64,000 nucleotides of DNA from Escallonia rubra (lineage: Eukaryota > Streptophyta > Magnoliopsida > Escalloniales > Escalloniaceae), in the NCBI GenBank assembly GCA_033065855.1, contig JAVXUO010000074.1, positions 32,825-96,824 of the forward strand, in the 5' to 3' direction. The translations under genes and the position numbers were made by a program. Positions 11,900 to 22,129 of this stretch are shown here, piece after piece. Within the stretch, counting starts at the first letter, position 1; every line of letters starts with the position of its first letter. The notes beneath the pieces are model-generated. The model made no database searches. It saw nothing but the letters and a program-made list of their open reading frames with translations, and had not been told where the DNA came from.

Positions 11900-12990
11900 G
11901 GGACCTGTGCCCCCCCCCCCCCAACCCCGTCATGTCCTAGTGCATTTTTTCACACTTTTGATTTTTTTCCCTTCATTTTGCAAGTTTTAATGTAATCACT
12001 CCCCATGTACCATGGCATGTTGCCTACCATTTTTCATGCTATAATTGATCTCACACAAGTCTACTCACATCACCCTTGATTCTATCGCTTATTCCTTTGG
12101 GGACTTTTCCCCTTCTCCTTCCCCAAGCAGACCAAATGCTTCACCCTCCGCCTCACATGGCATAGAGATTTGGTAGGTGGTGCGCGGGGTGGCTCAAGCC
12201 ATACTGTTAAGTGTTGACTCTGTCCACCACATCAAACCCTATTAGGTGATGCGCTTGTCGGGCATCCACGCAACACGTCTCGCCGATCATTCCTTGCCTC
12301 TGGGACTCACACTGTCATTGATGCCAGGTGACATACCAAGTCCCCACCATTTCAAGTGCCCACCTTCCTCTCACCCTGCCTGCTAGCAGTTGCGTCAACA
12401 CCCTTAGTGGCTTCCCTCGGCAAACTTGCCCGAGCTCCATTATCCCCTTTTTCGGATTTAGGAAAACTTTTCAAAAGTCTTTCTCTCCTATACCCCCAAC
12501 CCTCTTATCCTTTTTTCGACATTTAAAAAATTTTCCCACAAATATTTTTCAACTTCCCTCACCCTCCTTGGAAGGCAAAAAAAAAATACTAATAATTCCC
12601 CCCCCCCCCCCCACACCCCTACCCCCAAGCGCCTTAGAAGCCTCCCCCAAGCTTGGGCAGCCCCCCCACCCCCCCCCCACCCCGACGCACTTTATGTAGG
12701 TCTCCCCCATTCCTTCTCTAATTTAAATCCCTCTCTCCATTTCCCCCCATACTCTCAAATTCTCTCTCTATCACATTAAATACACACACACACACTCTTC
12801 TTTAACATTTATTCTATCCCTTACCGATCATCATCTTTCACCTCACTCTCTCTTTACACACCATCCAACATAATCTCCTTTCTTCCCTCTCTATCCAAGA
12901 CAAACCCCTCCTTCCTTTACTTTACACCCACTCTGTATCTTTCTCATTAAATGACCATTCTTTAATTCCCCCATCTTCACTTTTCTCTCA

Positions 12991-13026
<36 letters not shown>

Positions 13027-13900
13027 TGGAGCACATTACCCAATCATCAGTCTCTTTCTCACCTCACTCACTTTTTTCCTTATTCTCTATATCTCATGGC
13101 CATTCTCTCTCCCTCTTCCCATTTTTCTCACTCTCCTTCACATATACCACTTTCCCCTCAACCAAGGTCGATCGCCTCTTTTTCTTTTCTTCTCTTTCTT
13201 CCTCTCCCCACCACCCAAAATTCATAACTACTTTTATTTTCCTCCTCCTTCTCCCATCAAAATCCTTCCCTCCTTCCTAAACACTCTCACGCCCTCTCTT
13301 TCACGCATCCTTTTTACACCCACCTTCCTTTATTATACTACACTTAGTCTTTTTCATTAGGAAAAAAAATTTGAAGTCACGCTTCATACTCGCTCCACTT
13401 TCACTACAATTAAAGTCTCACCTATTTATTTTAAGGTGGCACGTATCCACTCCTTTACCCATGCTGTCACTCTTCTACACTTAGAAAAAAAATATTTTTT
13501 GACTTTGACAATTTTATCACCAACTGCATCCGTTGCTGTGCCCCCCCAGTGCCGTGAAGCGACGACACCGGAGTGCCTCATGACTTAGTAGGTAGTGCAC
13601 AAGGCCGTTCAAACCACTTAATTTTATCTAGTTGCTCTACGCCCATCCCTGCGCGGCATCGCGATGCCATAATGCACCCCGACTCATGTCGTCTTTCCCC
13701 CGCGTCATGATGCCCAACACATCCCCAGGCTTTAGTAAGTGGTGCACGAGGTGGCTTGGGCCACCTACTCATCACCCTCATCGTTCAGTGACGACGCCAA
13801 CAACTCTCGGGCTAATAAACATAAAAAACCCGTCTAAGTGTTAACTTGCGGATATGCATGCACTACACACCCATGTTGCCCTTCCACACATATCACATGT
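11900..13900. other. Non-coding interior of the gypsy-type element, C- and CT-rich
   Basis: Contains homopolymer C runs (11911-11922, 12599-12612, 12661-12680), and CT and CA runs. A segment at 12120-12200 (key string TTGGTAGGTGGTGCGCGGGG) recurs in the related fragment at 23035-23095. No coding region is supported; the Pro/Ser-rich frames are low-complexity translations. Confidence 0.6.
12988..13025. repeat. (CT)n(CA)n compound microsatellite
   Basis: A CT run followed directly by a CA run inside the CT-rich non-coding interior. Confidence 0.85.
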
Positions 13901-13910
13901 AGGGGGCTTA

Positions 13911-15843
13911 TGTTATTATGCCATCATACCTATGCACATTTGGACCTTTAATATCCCAGTCTAGCTATGCCATTTGGCTACCTCACTACGGCTGCTCATA
14001 TTTGGACCCGTGCTAACCCAATATAGTTGCATACATTTGGATTGTTGATATCCCAACCCAGCATGACACCGGACCCCACAACACCAATGGCTGCGCTTGA
14101 GCGCCATCTCCATGTCAAGTGACCTCGGTAAGATGCTTGACCCCACGACTGTGCCTGAGCACAGTCTCCATGTCACGTGCCCTCAGTAGGACGCCCGTCT
14201 CCGTGACACCAGTCACCATGCCCGAGCATCATCTCCAAGTCACGTGCCTCTGGCACGATGCCCAACTTCACGAAACCCTTTGATATGCACATGCATCATT
14301 TCCATGTCACATGTTTTCGGCACCTCACACATTTGCCACACCCATGCGTCGCGCTGCTTATACGTTTTGCCCCCCTGACATCCTGTAACACTACCAGACC
14401 TTCCACGTTGGTCCATCCTTTCACACATCATGCACACCTTGCCTTGGTTATAGAACATGTTTCTACCCACTCCCTAGAATTGGCAGCATCCTGCGGGGAT
14501 AGCCAATTCCTTAGGAACACTGTCTCCGACAGGGAGCTCCAAGTGCTTCGGCATGAGCACTCATCTCCCTCCAGGTAAGTGAATCCTCCAAAAAACTACA
14601 TCGGCCCATCGCGTAGGCGAATCCTTATGGAGACTACCTTGACGGGCTCAGAGTGATGCAAAAGGACTCACCCGCGGGAGAGCTTGCTCTCTAAGACACT
14701 CTCTCCGCCAGGGAGCTTCAAGTGCTCCAGGATGAAGACTCCCTTCTGCCAAGTAGGCAACCCTTTCAGGACACTGCCTTGGTCCGTCAGATAGGCAACT
14801 CCTCCTAGACACTACCTCTGCCCATCAGGTAGGTGACTCCTTCGGGCACTACCTTGAGGCACTCTGAGAGCTCTGGCGCAAGGACTCACCCGCGGGATAG
14901 GCTCGCTCTCTAAGACACTATCTACACCAATGAGCTCCAAGTGCTCCAGCATGAAGACTCCCATTTCGCTAGGTAGGCGACTCCTTCAGGACACTGTCTC
15001 AGCTTGTCGTGTAGGCTATTCCTCCGGGACACGGCCTCGGGGTGTTGGGTTCCTTCCGAAAACTACCTCGGCTCGTCAAGCAGGTGACTCCTTCTGGACA
15101 CTTCTTTGCCGCGCTCTAAGTGTTTCGGCACGAGAACTAACCCACATGATGGGCTCGCTCTCTAAGGCACTATCTCCACTAAGGTTTCTGCGTGACTTGT
15201 TTACATGATCCAGCACTGGGGGCTTTTCATAGGCACCCCTAAGGAGTATAATCCCCAGGTCACTTCAAGAAGGGAGAAGGTCTCTAAAGGGCATCACCGT
15301 AGTCCGCTTAGCAGTTGGGCCTTGAGCCTTCCCCACCGTTGACAGGTCCTTGGCATCTCTCGACGCCTTATGGGACTCTACAAGGGCTGTGGACTGGTAG
15401 CTAGATCAAGGGGGCTCTTTGGCCACACAAACTGTGATCAAGGGGGCTCTTTGGCCACACAAACTGTGTTAACATTGGTCAATATTTTTAGACAGATAGA
15501 GCGACAGTGTGAGGGGCAGGCTGGGTGAATATGCAATCCGACAGCCCGTGGAGCGCCGGCACCTATAGGCCTTTAGGTGAGGTGTCACTCCCAGAGAACA
15601 CGTTGTGTCATTTGATGACATCATCATCTCAACCCCTATAAATAGGGGCTTGAGAATTCATTTTCAAGGCCGAAGAGCAGAACTCATTCTCACATTCACT
15701 TTCTCACGTTAGAACTCTAGACAGATAAACACACATAACCCTAACACAGGACCTTGACTCTGGACCTAAGTATTGGACTATGATTTTCGTCTTGTATTTA
15801 CCCCGCTCATCGCCCTCGCAATGTCAAAACTGCACCTCGGTAA
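13911..15843 (+). repeat. Gypsy-type element, 3' LTR, cut by CACTA 1
   Basis: Begins TGTTATTATG directly after the purine tract. Aligns with 8421 onward (GCACA-TTGGAC, CTACTCAT-TTTGGACCCGTG, GACCTTGACTCTGGACCTAA). A 33-bp direct duplication at 15404-15469 (GGGGGCTCTTTGGCCACACA in each half) is absent from the 5' LTR. Confidence 0.65.
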
Positions 15844-16726
15844 CACTACAAGAAAAAAGGGCATTAGCGACGGACTTTTAGAGACGGACAAAATTCCGTC
15901 TCTAAAAAAGTTTTCAGCGACGGAAAACACCCGTCGGTTTAAAGTCCGTCGGTAAAAATATTTAACGACGGAATAATTCCGTCCGTAAAAAAACCGTCGG
16001 TGAAAGTAGGGTTTTGCCGACGGACTTTTACCGACGGGTATTTTCCGTCGGTAAATGCCTTAAAAAGATCAGATCCCCTTCTTCTTTTCTTTCTCTCGTT
16101 GCTCTCTCTCTCTCTCTCTCACCGGCGATTTATCCTCCGTCGCCATCCCCGGGAACCTAGCCCCCGACGGAATAATCCTGCCACCGCCACCGACGCCGCC
16201 ACTGCCGCCCATCTTCAAAATCGAAGGACCGCCGCCACCACTGCCGCGCCGCAACCACAACCGCGCCGCCCATCTTCAAATCCGCCCATCGGTAAAAATC
16301 ATCTTCAATTGTGGAGCTCTGTTAGTATTTACTTTTTCTTCTTGTTGCATCTTGGTATTTGTACTATTTTTCTTCGTATCATGTTCATTAGCTTACTACC
16401 ATTTAACATACTTGTTCATCGTGTAACCAACATATGGAGGACGTCAATCATATTTTTTGGAGCTATGAATTTACACAGAAAATTTGGTAGCTAGGAAATG
16501 TTTGATAAGTTGAGGGTGTTCATTCAATGGTAGTCAGGGAGGCATGTGTTGGGGCATGCTGTTGCACACTTTAGAGGCAAAAGATTTCAGGCGAAGCTTA
16601 GATAATAGGTAAGGAATGTGTTGAGAAATTGATAAGGGAATTTTAATTGATTGATTGTTTTAGTAAATGAAGCTGTAATGTCAAACTTAGAGAGGAACTC
16701 TGCTATACATTTGTACTTATAATTCT

Positions 16727-16882
16727 TTGGGCACAACTGACGATGGTGAGAAGTTTTGGTTACTCAAGAATTCATGGGGAAATAGCTGGGGCTATGATGG
16801 ATACATTAGAATTGCAAGGGATGTTGCTGCCAAGGAAGGGGAATGTGGCATTGCCATGATGGCTTCATATCCACTTGCTTAG
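16727..16882 (+). pseudogene. Captured last exon of a papain-like cysteine protease
   Basis: From about 16731 the frame reads [17 protein letters not shown], then [13 protein letters not shown], then [12 protein letters not shown] and a TAG stop at 16880-16882. KNSWG (with the catalytic Asn) and the CGIAM-ASYP ending are hallmarks of the C-terminus of plant papain-type (C1A) proteases such as the senescence-associated and KDEL-type enzymes. The catalytic Cys and His exons, the propeptide and the signal peptide are absent, so this is a fragment. AATAAA-like sequence (about 16969) follows, suggesting that host 3'UTR was captured too. Upstream (16500-16726) no exon with protease motifs is readable. 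Confidence 0.8.
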
Positions 16883-17956
16883 ATTGAAACAACTGGTGCA
16901 TCTTCGTGATCATTTCTGATCCATAGGTGCAATCCCTTTGAACAACTTCTAAGTGGTATATGTAATAAAACAGTTGATATTTTTGGTCTGTAATCTGTTA
17001 TAGGCCCTGACATAAAATTCGTACGAATAACTCTTGTTACGACTTCCACTCTACCATTTCAATCCAAATGTACTTGACAGAAAGTATGGGCTTCAAGAAC
17101 TTCCATGCAAGCAACATTTTTTTTTTTTTTTTTTTTGGATGCCAGTTCCGCTTTCTTGACGCAATCAATCCAAGCTCTCTTGATATGACACCAAGAGACT
17201 AAACGTACCAACTACTCTAGCTGAAAACGACTTGCCTATTATAGGATGATTTTTCTCCCAGGTAACTTCTTAGGTATTCAGTATTATTAGCATGAGGAAC
17301 CAGTTAAGCAAGGCAATCTTAAGCTACAAGATAAATACCTAGATATGAGTACACTTGGTTATGTACCTCTGCAAGTACCAAATTGTCAATTTAGTACCTT
17401 TATGTTCAAGTTGCAGGCGTAGGATTCAAATCTTCATTTATATGACATTGAGTCCAAGCTTTAAGTCTAGCATAAATACCGATATTCAGAGACATTATAA
17501 TAACCCAGAAGCAGAGGGGCTATCATTTCCCCTTTCAGTGGGGAATGGCAGCACCATTGGTTCGTTCACGATCATAATAATGCATTATCTTGTTTCATGC
17601 ACAATGACTTAATGAAGTTTATGTACATATAGAAGGAAAACATCACTCTATACTTCTAATTAAGTCGGGAGTCATAGTCTAGTGGTCTAAGTATGGAGTG
17701 TGTGGGAGCAAGCCTTGGTGAAATGGTAAGGTTTCTTTACCATGAGCTGGAGGACCAACCATCATTCTTATAACTTCCCTGTTCAAGGAGCCTGGTTTAC
17801 TGGGCTGCCCTGGTAACCTACATAGCTATTCTACCGCCAATTGAGTTTGACCTCAATAATTTGAATGTTATGACTGCCTGGTCTATGCTTAATAGCCCTA
17901 ACACATTTGGTCTGAAATGTTATTTTGCTTGCCTGGCTAGCTGCCTGTTTTCTTAT

Positions 17957-18183
17957 AGCACCTTACCATCAAAGATGCTAGGTCCTCAAAATCAGGAAAG
18001 AGTTTGATCCATGCTGAAAATGTAACTGAGAAGGACACATATGTTAAAGGTCCTGAACTAGTAGGTCCTTTTGAGCATGTACAAGATGAATTCAGAAGAA
18101 GTAAAAGACATAAGACTGATAAGATAAAACATATTGCCATGAAGTACCGCTACATTCGGAGAATGGTGAAAAAAAAAATGTAA
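17957..18183 (+). pseudogene. Unidentified captured exon, Lys/Arg-rich C-terminus
   Basis: After a splice-acceptor-like TTTTCTTATAG the plus frame is open to a TAA at 18181-18183 and reads TIKDARSSKSGKS ... GPFEHVQDEFRRSKRHKTDK ... RYIRRMVKKKM. It is basic at the end, as in a nuclear protein tail. I do not recognise the family. It sits between the protease exon and the B3 gene in the same orientation, so it may be the end of another captured gene. The minus-strand frame over the same DNA is its shadow. Confidence 0.4.
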
Positions 18184-18555
18184 ACTCGCTGTTGAATATC
18201 TTCCAACTAAGTTAAACAGCTAGCGCGTGGAAAAATATTCAACATCTCGAGACAGATGGGATTATTACCGATAATTTGAGGTCAATGTGGTTTCATTTTT
18301 AGTGCAATATAATCTGGAACTAGTGGGGGGTTATCTACCTAGTTCTTAACAAAATTTCATCTCTAATGTGCACTGTTGCTTTTTGCAACAAAGTAAGGCT
18401 GAACTATTTGTTATTAATGAGTTTTCATGTTAAAGTAGGTTAAATGGCTTCTGCTTCAATTCGGTGTAACACTACTTGTTATCATACTATAAGTAGTGTA
18501 AAATCATCTTCGATTGAATAATCATCGATTGGTTTTTCATGTTAAAGTAGGTTAA

Positions 18556-18992
18556 ATGGCTTCTGCTTCGGTGAACAGGGACGTTTCAGTCAACAGGCAT
18601 TTCTTCAAGGTCATGATGCCTGGTTTTGAGACAGAACTTGTATGTCATCCCGCTTTCTCTATGTTTTCGTGTGTGTTAAAAGTTTTATCTTTGGTTAAAA
18701 ACTTACATGTCTTACTGTATTATGAATATGTTAGGCCATACCGGTAGCATTTTGGCGATTGCTCACCACGTTGAGATTTGAAGCAACTTTAACCAGCTGT
18801 AAGGGGTCATGGCTTGTTAAATTGAAGAAGAAGGTTGGCGAAGAGGTTCTTTGCTTCGAAGAGGGTTGGAACGAATTCGTGCAACAACATGACCTCCATC
18901 TAGGATACTTTGTAGTCTTTCAACACATGGGGCAAATGCGTTTTCAAGTCAGCGTGTTTGATGAAAGCACTTGTGAAAAGCCTTTCCCCTAA
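18556..18992 (+). CDS. REM-type B3-domain protein gene inside CACTA 1 (two exons)
   Basis: Exon 1 is 18556-18639 (28 codons, ATG to GAGACAGAACTT). A GT at 18640 and an AG at 18733-18734 bound a 95-bp intron in phase 0. Exon 2 is 18735-18992, ending TAA. The 113-residue product is almost only a B3 DNA-binding domain: HFFKVMMPGF at the start, IPVAFWR, ATLTSCKGSWLVKLKKK, then CFEEGWNEFVQQHDLHLGYF and the F.V.VFD end. EGW.EFV..H.L..GYF is typical of REM (VRN1-like) B3 proteins, which usually have two or more B3 domains and are longer. Role by family: sequence-specific or non-specific DNA binding in the nucleus. The intact frame and splice sites suggest recent capture or retained function. The start region is duplicated 113 bp upstream (18421-18457). 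Confidence 0.75.
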
Positions 18993-19017
18993 TGTACATT
19001 TTGAACAATGTTGCGAA

Positions 19018-19140
19018 CATTGACTATTGATCGATGATTTTGAACAATATTGTATTATTGATCGATGATTTTGAAAAATATTGTATTATTGATCGATGAT
19101 TTGTTTTAATCGATGATTTTAGATTGTTAATCGTGCATTT
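19018..19140. repeat. GATCGATGATTTTGAA tandem repeats
   Basis: Three to four imperfect copies of TATTGATCGATGATTTTGAA-like units. Similar units occur in CACTA 2 at about 36830-36960, showing common ancestry of the two element interiors. Confidence 0.65.
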
Positions 19141-19555
19141 GATATACTGAGATTGTTGACGGAGGATGGGACTCAATTGGTTTGAATTTTTTATTACAGG
19201 TTTGGGCATTAAAAAATAAAAAAAAAAATTTAAAAATGACTTTAACTTTTAGCGACGGATTAATTCCGTCGCTAAATATTGTATCCCGTCGCTAATTTCG
19301 TAAAAAGAAAATAAATTAAAGTACGTAAAACATAATTAGCGACGGATATTCCGTCGCTAATTAAGTGATAAATCCGTCGCCAAAAGTTCTATATTAGACG
19401 ACGGATTTTATAATTCCGTCGCAAAACTTTTAGCAACGGCCTTTTATACGAGGGACTTTTAGCGACGGTCATTCCGTCGCTAAAAAGTTTAGCGACGGAA
19501 TATAGGCCTTTAGCGACGGGAAAATCCGTCGCTAAAGACCTTATTCCTTGTAGTG

Positions 19556-20113
19556 TAATATGTTGAGAAGCAACTTTTAACGACAACTAATACGCAATAG
19601 GAGGTGCTTCTATGTATCGACCACTACATGAAAAACTATGGAATGAGACTTAGTTGAAGGGATGGAGTGATTAGACCAAAACAAAAGGAAGAGGAGGATT
19701 TGTTTAGTAGTCATTATAACTCCACCTGCTATATAATTACAGACATAATTGATGATGAAAGGCATCAAAAGATATATTCTTCTAAGGGGTGGGGGTGGGA
19801 GGCCATCATCATTAATTCCATCTTCATATGCCTCATCCATCATTGGTTATAACTCCATCTATCCACGTGATACATATATTCTGGGAAAGACCATCAATCA
19901 TCTTCTTGTTACCACAGTTTAGCCATTGTGAAAACTCAGTGCATGTGAGCTGCAAATTCATCATGCTGATTCCTCATTTCAATCAGGGCAGGCGGTCCCT
20001 CAAATTTTCGGGACAAAACCTAAAGAAAAGCCTCAGAAGATGCACGCCACATAATAACGCATGCATGCAGATGAATTTGTTGTCCACGATCTGTCTGTTA
20101 AGAATTATGAACT

Positions 20114-20145
<32 letters not shown>

Positions 20146-20284
20146 GGAAATCGAACCTTGACATAAGAGGGAGAGAAATATAAATGGTCCCTGCCTCGGC
20201 CTCTTCCAGGCAGGTAGGCTCCTAAGGGTGGCGCCAAGATTTATCTCTCGTCCGTTCTGGTCTTTATATTCAGTGGTGTAGCTT
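19556..20284. other. Gene-free stretch right of CACTA 1
   Basis: No recognisable gene. Contains a GT/GA microsatellite (20118-20144). Confidence 0.5.
20118..20144. repeat. (GT)n(GA)n microsatellite
   Basis: TGTGTGTGTG followed by a GA run. Confidence 0.8.
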
Positions 20285-20525
20285 TTGATTTTTCTGTCAT
20301 CATTTCCTTCTTTTGCTTTAATTATTGTTGGATGTACGTGTGGGGGGGGGGGGGGGGGGGTTCGCCGGGGGGAGTCGCAGCGGGAGGTTGCCAGGGGAAG
20401 GCTGTCGCCGGTGAGCCAAATAAGAGAGAGAAATGTGAGAAAAAATGGAAAGAGAGAAAGAAAGGGGAAAGTGGGTTTTATACCCTGACTTTTAACGACG
20501 GATTTTGCCCGTTGCTAAAAGTCAA
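20285..20525. mobile_element. Truncated CACTA end fragment
   Basis: A G-rich block (G run 20342-20360, then CGCCGGGGGGAGTCGCAGCG) followed by GACTTTTAACGACGGATTTT and CCCGTTGCTAAAAGTC. The order, GC-rich block then ACGACGG inverted pair, is that of the right part of CACTA 4 (50200-50560). No CACTA terminus is seen, so only an internal piece survives. Confidence 0.5.
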
Positions 20526-21179
20526 ATGTTATGTTTTTGCCGACTGCGAACCCATTTCCTTGGTATCAAATGTTATGTTTTTACCAAAGGTGATGGAAGT
20601 GGTAGCTGAAAAAAATGGTGATGGGGAAATCACGTCGACATGGTTAGAGGTTATGGGGAAGGGTGGTTATATTTGATGACCAATTATCAATATAACCTAT
20701 TTATTTGAATTTCAGAAATACGAAACATAATTTTTTAGCCAATATAGATGCTAACACTTGTATCAGGTTGTATTTATAATATAAAGTTGTTAGGAAAAGG
20801 TATTTAATGCCTGGAAGGTAAAGAATGTGTCAACCAAATCCAAATACATAATCGATAGATGTTACAGAGGAAATGTCGGTCGGTCTTTGGTCTAACATCA
20901 AATGTATTATGAAAGCATCATGTGATTTTGTTTTATAACAACTCATTTCTCTTAACGTCACATCACTAATAAAATAATTCATTTTCTACCTCTCTTTCTT
21001 TTTCACGCGTCATGACACTTGCATGTGCACGATCATGACATATGACCTAATTGTGAATCAAAACGTTTCTTAACGTGGAAAACGTATACGATTTGGTCCA
21101 AAAAATGATTGAAAATGAAGATAATGTTGAATCTAGACAATCATATTTTCGAAGTGTATACAAAAATAATGGAAATGAG
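20526..21179. other. Gene-free stretch
   Basis: AT-rich; no recognisable feature apart from two copies of TCAAATGTTATGTTTTT (about 20521 and 20566). Confidence 0.45.
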
Positions 21180-21204
21180 AAGAAGAAACAACCACAAAAC
21201 TACC

Positions 21205-21690
21205 ACCTCTCTTCTCTCCACCACCATGCACGACCCACTATCGCCATTGTACCACTGCAGCACCACCCTCAACCACCAAACACCTCAAATCACATCTCCT
21301 CTGGCAGTATCGTGATCAACCACACAGTCGTACCCAAACAGCTACCACTCCACCACAAGATCAGCATCGGTCTTCCCTTTACCACCATGTGCGACCCACT
21401 ACCGCCATCGTACCACTGCAATGCCACCCTCAACTGCCAAACATCCCAGATTTCATCTCCTCCCACCATATCGTGATCGAACACATTGTCACCATCCCGA
21501 ACAAAACCACCATCGGTATTTTCTCCATCACCATGCACGAGCCACTATCACCACCGTACCACTGAAATGCCACCCTTAACCACCAATACAGCCGCATTCA
21601 CAACCATCTTTTTTCTCTCCACCACCATTCATAACTCACGGTCACCACCGAACCACCATAACAATATCCTCATCTTTCATATTTTAGCTA
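21205..21690. repeat. Degenerate tandem repeat, about 150-bp unit
   Basis: The phrase CCACCATGCACGACCCACTA recurs in altered form at about 21222, 21384, 21530 and 21625, each followed by ACCACTGCAA-like and CACCCTCAACCACCAA-like blocks. The Pro/His/Ser-rich open frames across it come from the repeat. Confidence 0.65.
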
Positions 21691-22129
21691 GTCGTTCATG
21701 TTTCTTCTCCCTACAACTCAGAAGTTGCATTACACCTCTCTGTATTGGTTAAATCGAACAGAGCTAATTCTTACTAATTTGGCTGCCCATATTTTATTTA
21801 GTAAAGGGAAGTGTTTCCATTTGCAGTATTCTATCAGACTGTTCTTAAATTAAGTATATGAGATGCTGTTACCATATCTTCTTTCAGACTATATTACAGT
21901 TACTGCTAGTTGCAAGTAAATTGAGGATCCGATGATGCTGTCACCACATACCATAACTTCTTTCAAACAATAATACATTTCTAGGATCTTTTCTCACCTT
22001 GAATTCGTGTCTAAGCCGTCATAATATAGACACATATTTATATGTACTTTTAACAGTGGCCCATGGAGCGACAAGCACACTTTATTTCAGTCGATGACAC
22101 AGACACACTTTTGCCTATAACTAGTGAAC

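Larger units (their letters stand above)
8421..15843 (+). mobile_element. Decayed Ty3/gypsy-type LTR element without pol (LARD-like)
   Basis: Two homologous flanks, 8421-10097 and 13911-15843, both begin TGTTA and share blocks such as CTGGACCTAA near their ends and GGTAGGCGA repeats. A primer-site-like TGGTGACTCTGCTGGGGA follows the left copy at 10105-10122, and a purine tract AGGGGGCT (13901-13908) precedes the right copy. Between them is a broken gag (about 11045-11400) and then non-coding C-rich and CT-rich DNA. No protease, reverse transcriptase or integrase is visible. It is either a large retrotransposon derivative or a pol-deleted copy. The right LTR is interrupted by CACTA element 1, so its true 3' end is not resolved. 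Two ambiguous bases (8801, 9680) lie in the left LTR. Confidence 0.75.
15844..19555 (+). mobile_element. CACTA transposon 1 (non-autonomous, carries host-gene pieces)
   Basis: Starts CACTACAAGAAAAAAGGGC and ends CCTTATTCCTTGTAGTG. TAA flanks both ends (15841-15843, 19556-19558), the 3-bp target duplication of CACTA (En/Spm) elements. Both subterminal zones are packed with inverted pairs of TTAGCGACGGA and TCCGTCGCTAA (15865-16060 and 19245-19540), the likely transposase-binding arrays. No TNP2 or TNPA-like frame is present, so it depends on a partner in trans. The 3.7-kb interior holds a papain-family exon, an unidentified exon and a two-exon B3 gene, all on the plus strand. The right subterminal zone resembles that of CACTA 2 (40680-41086), so the same transposase family may mobilise both. 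Confidence 0.9.
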
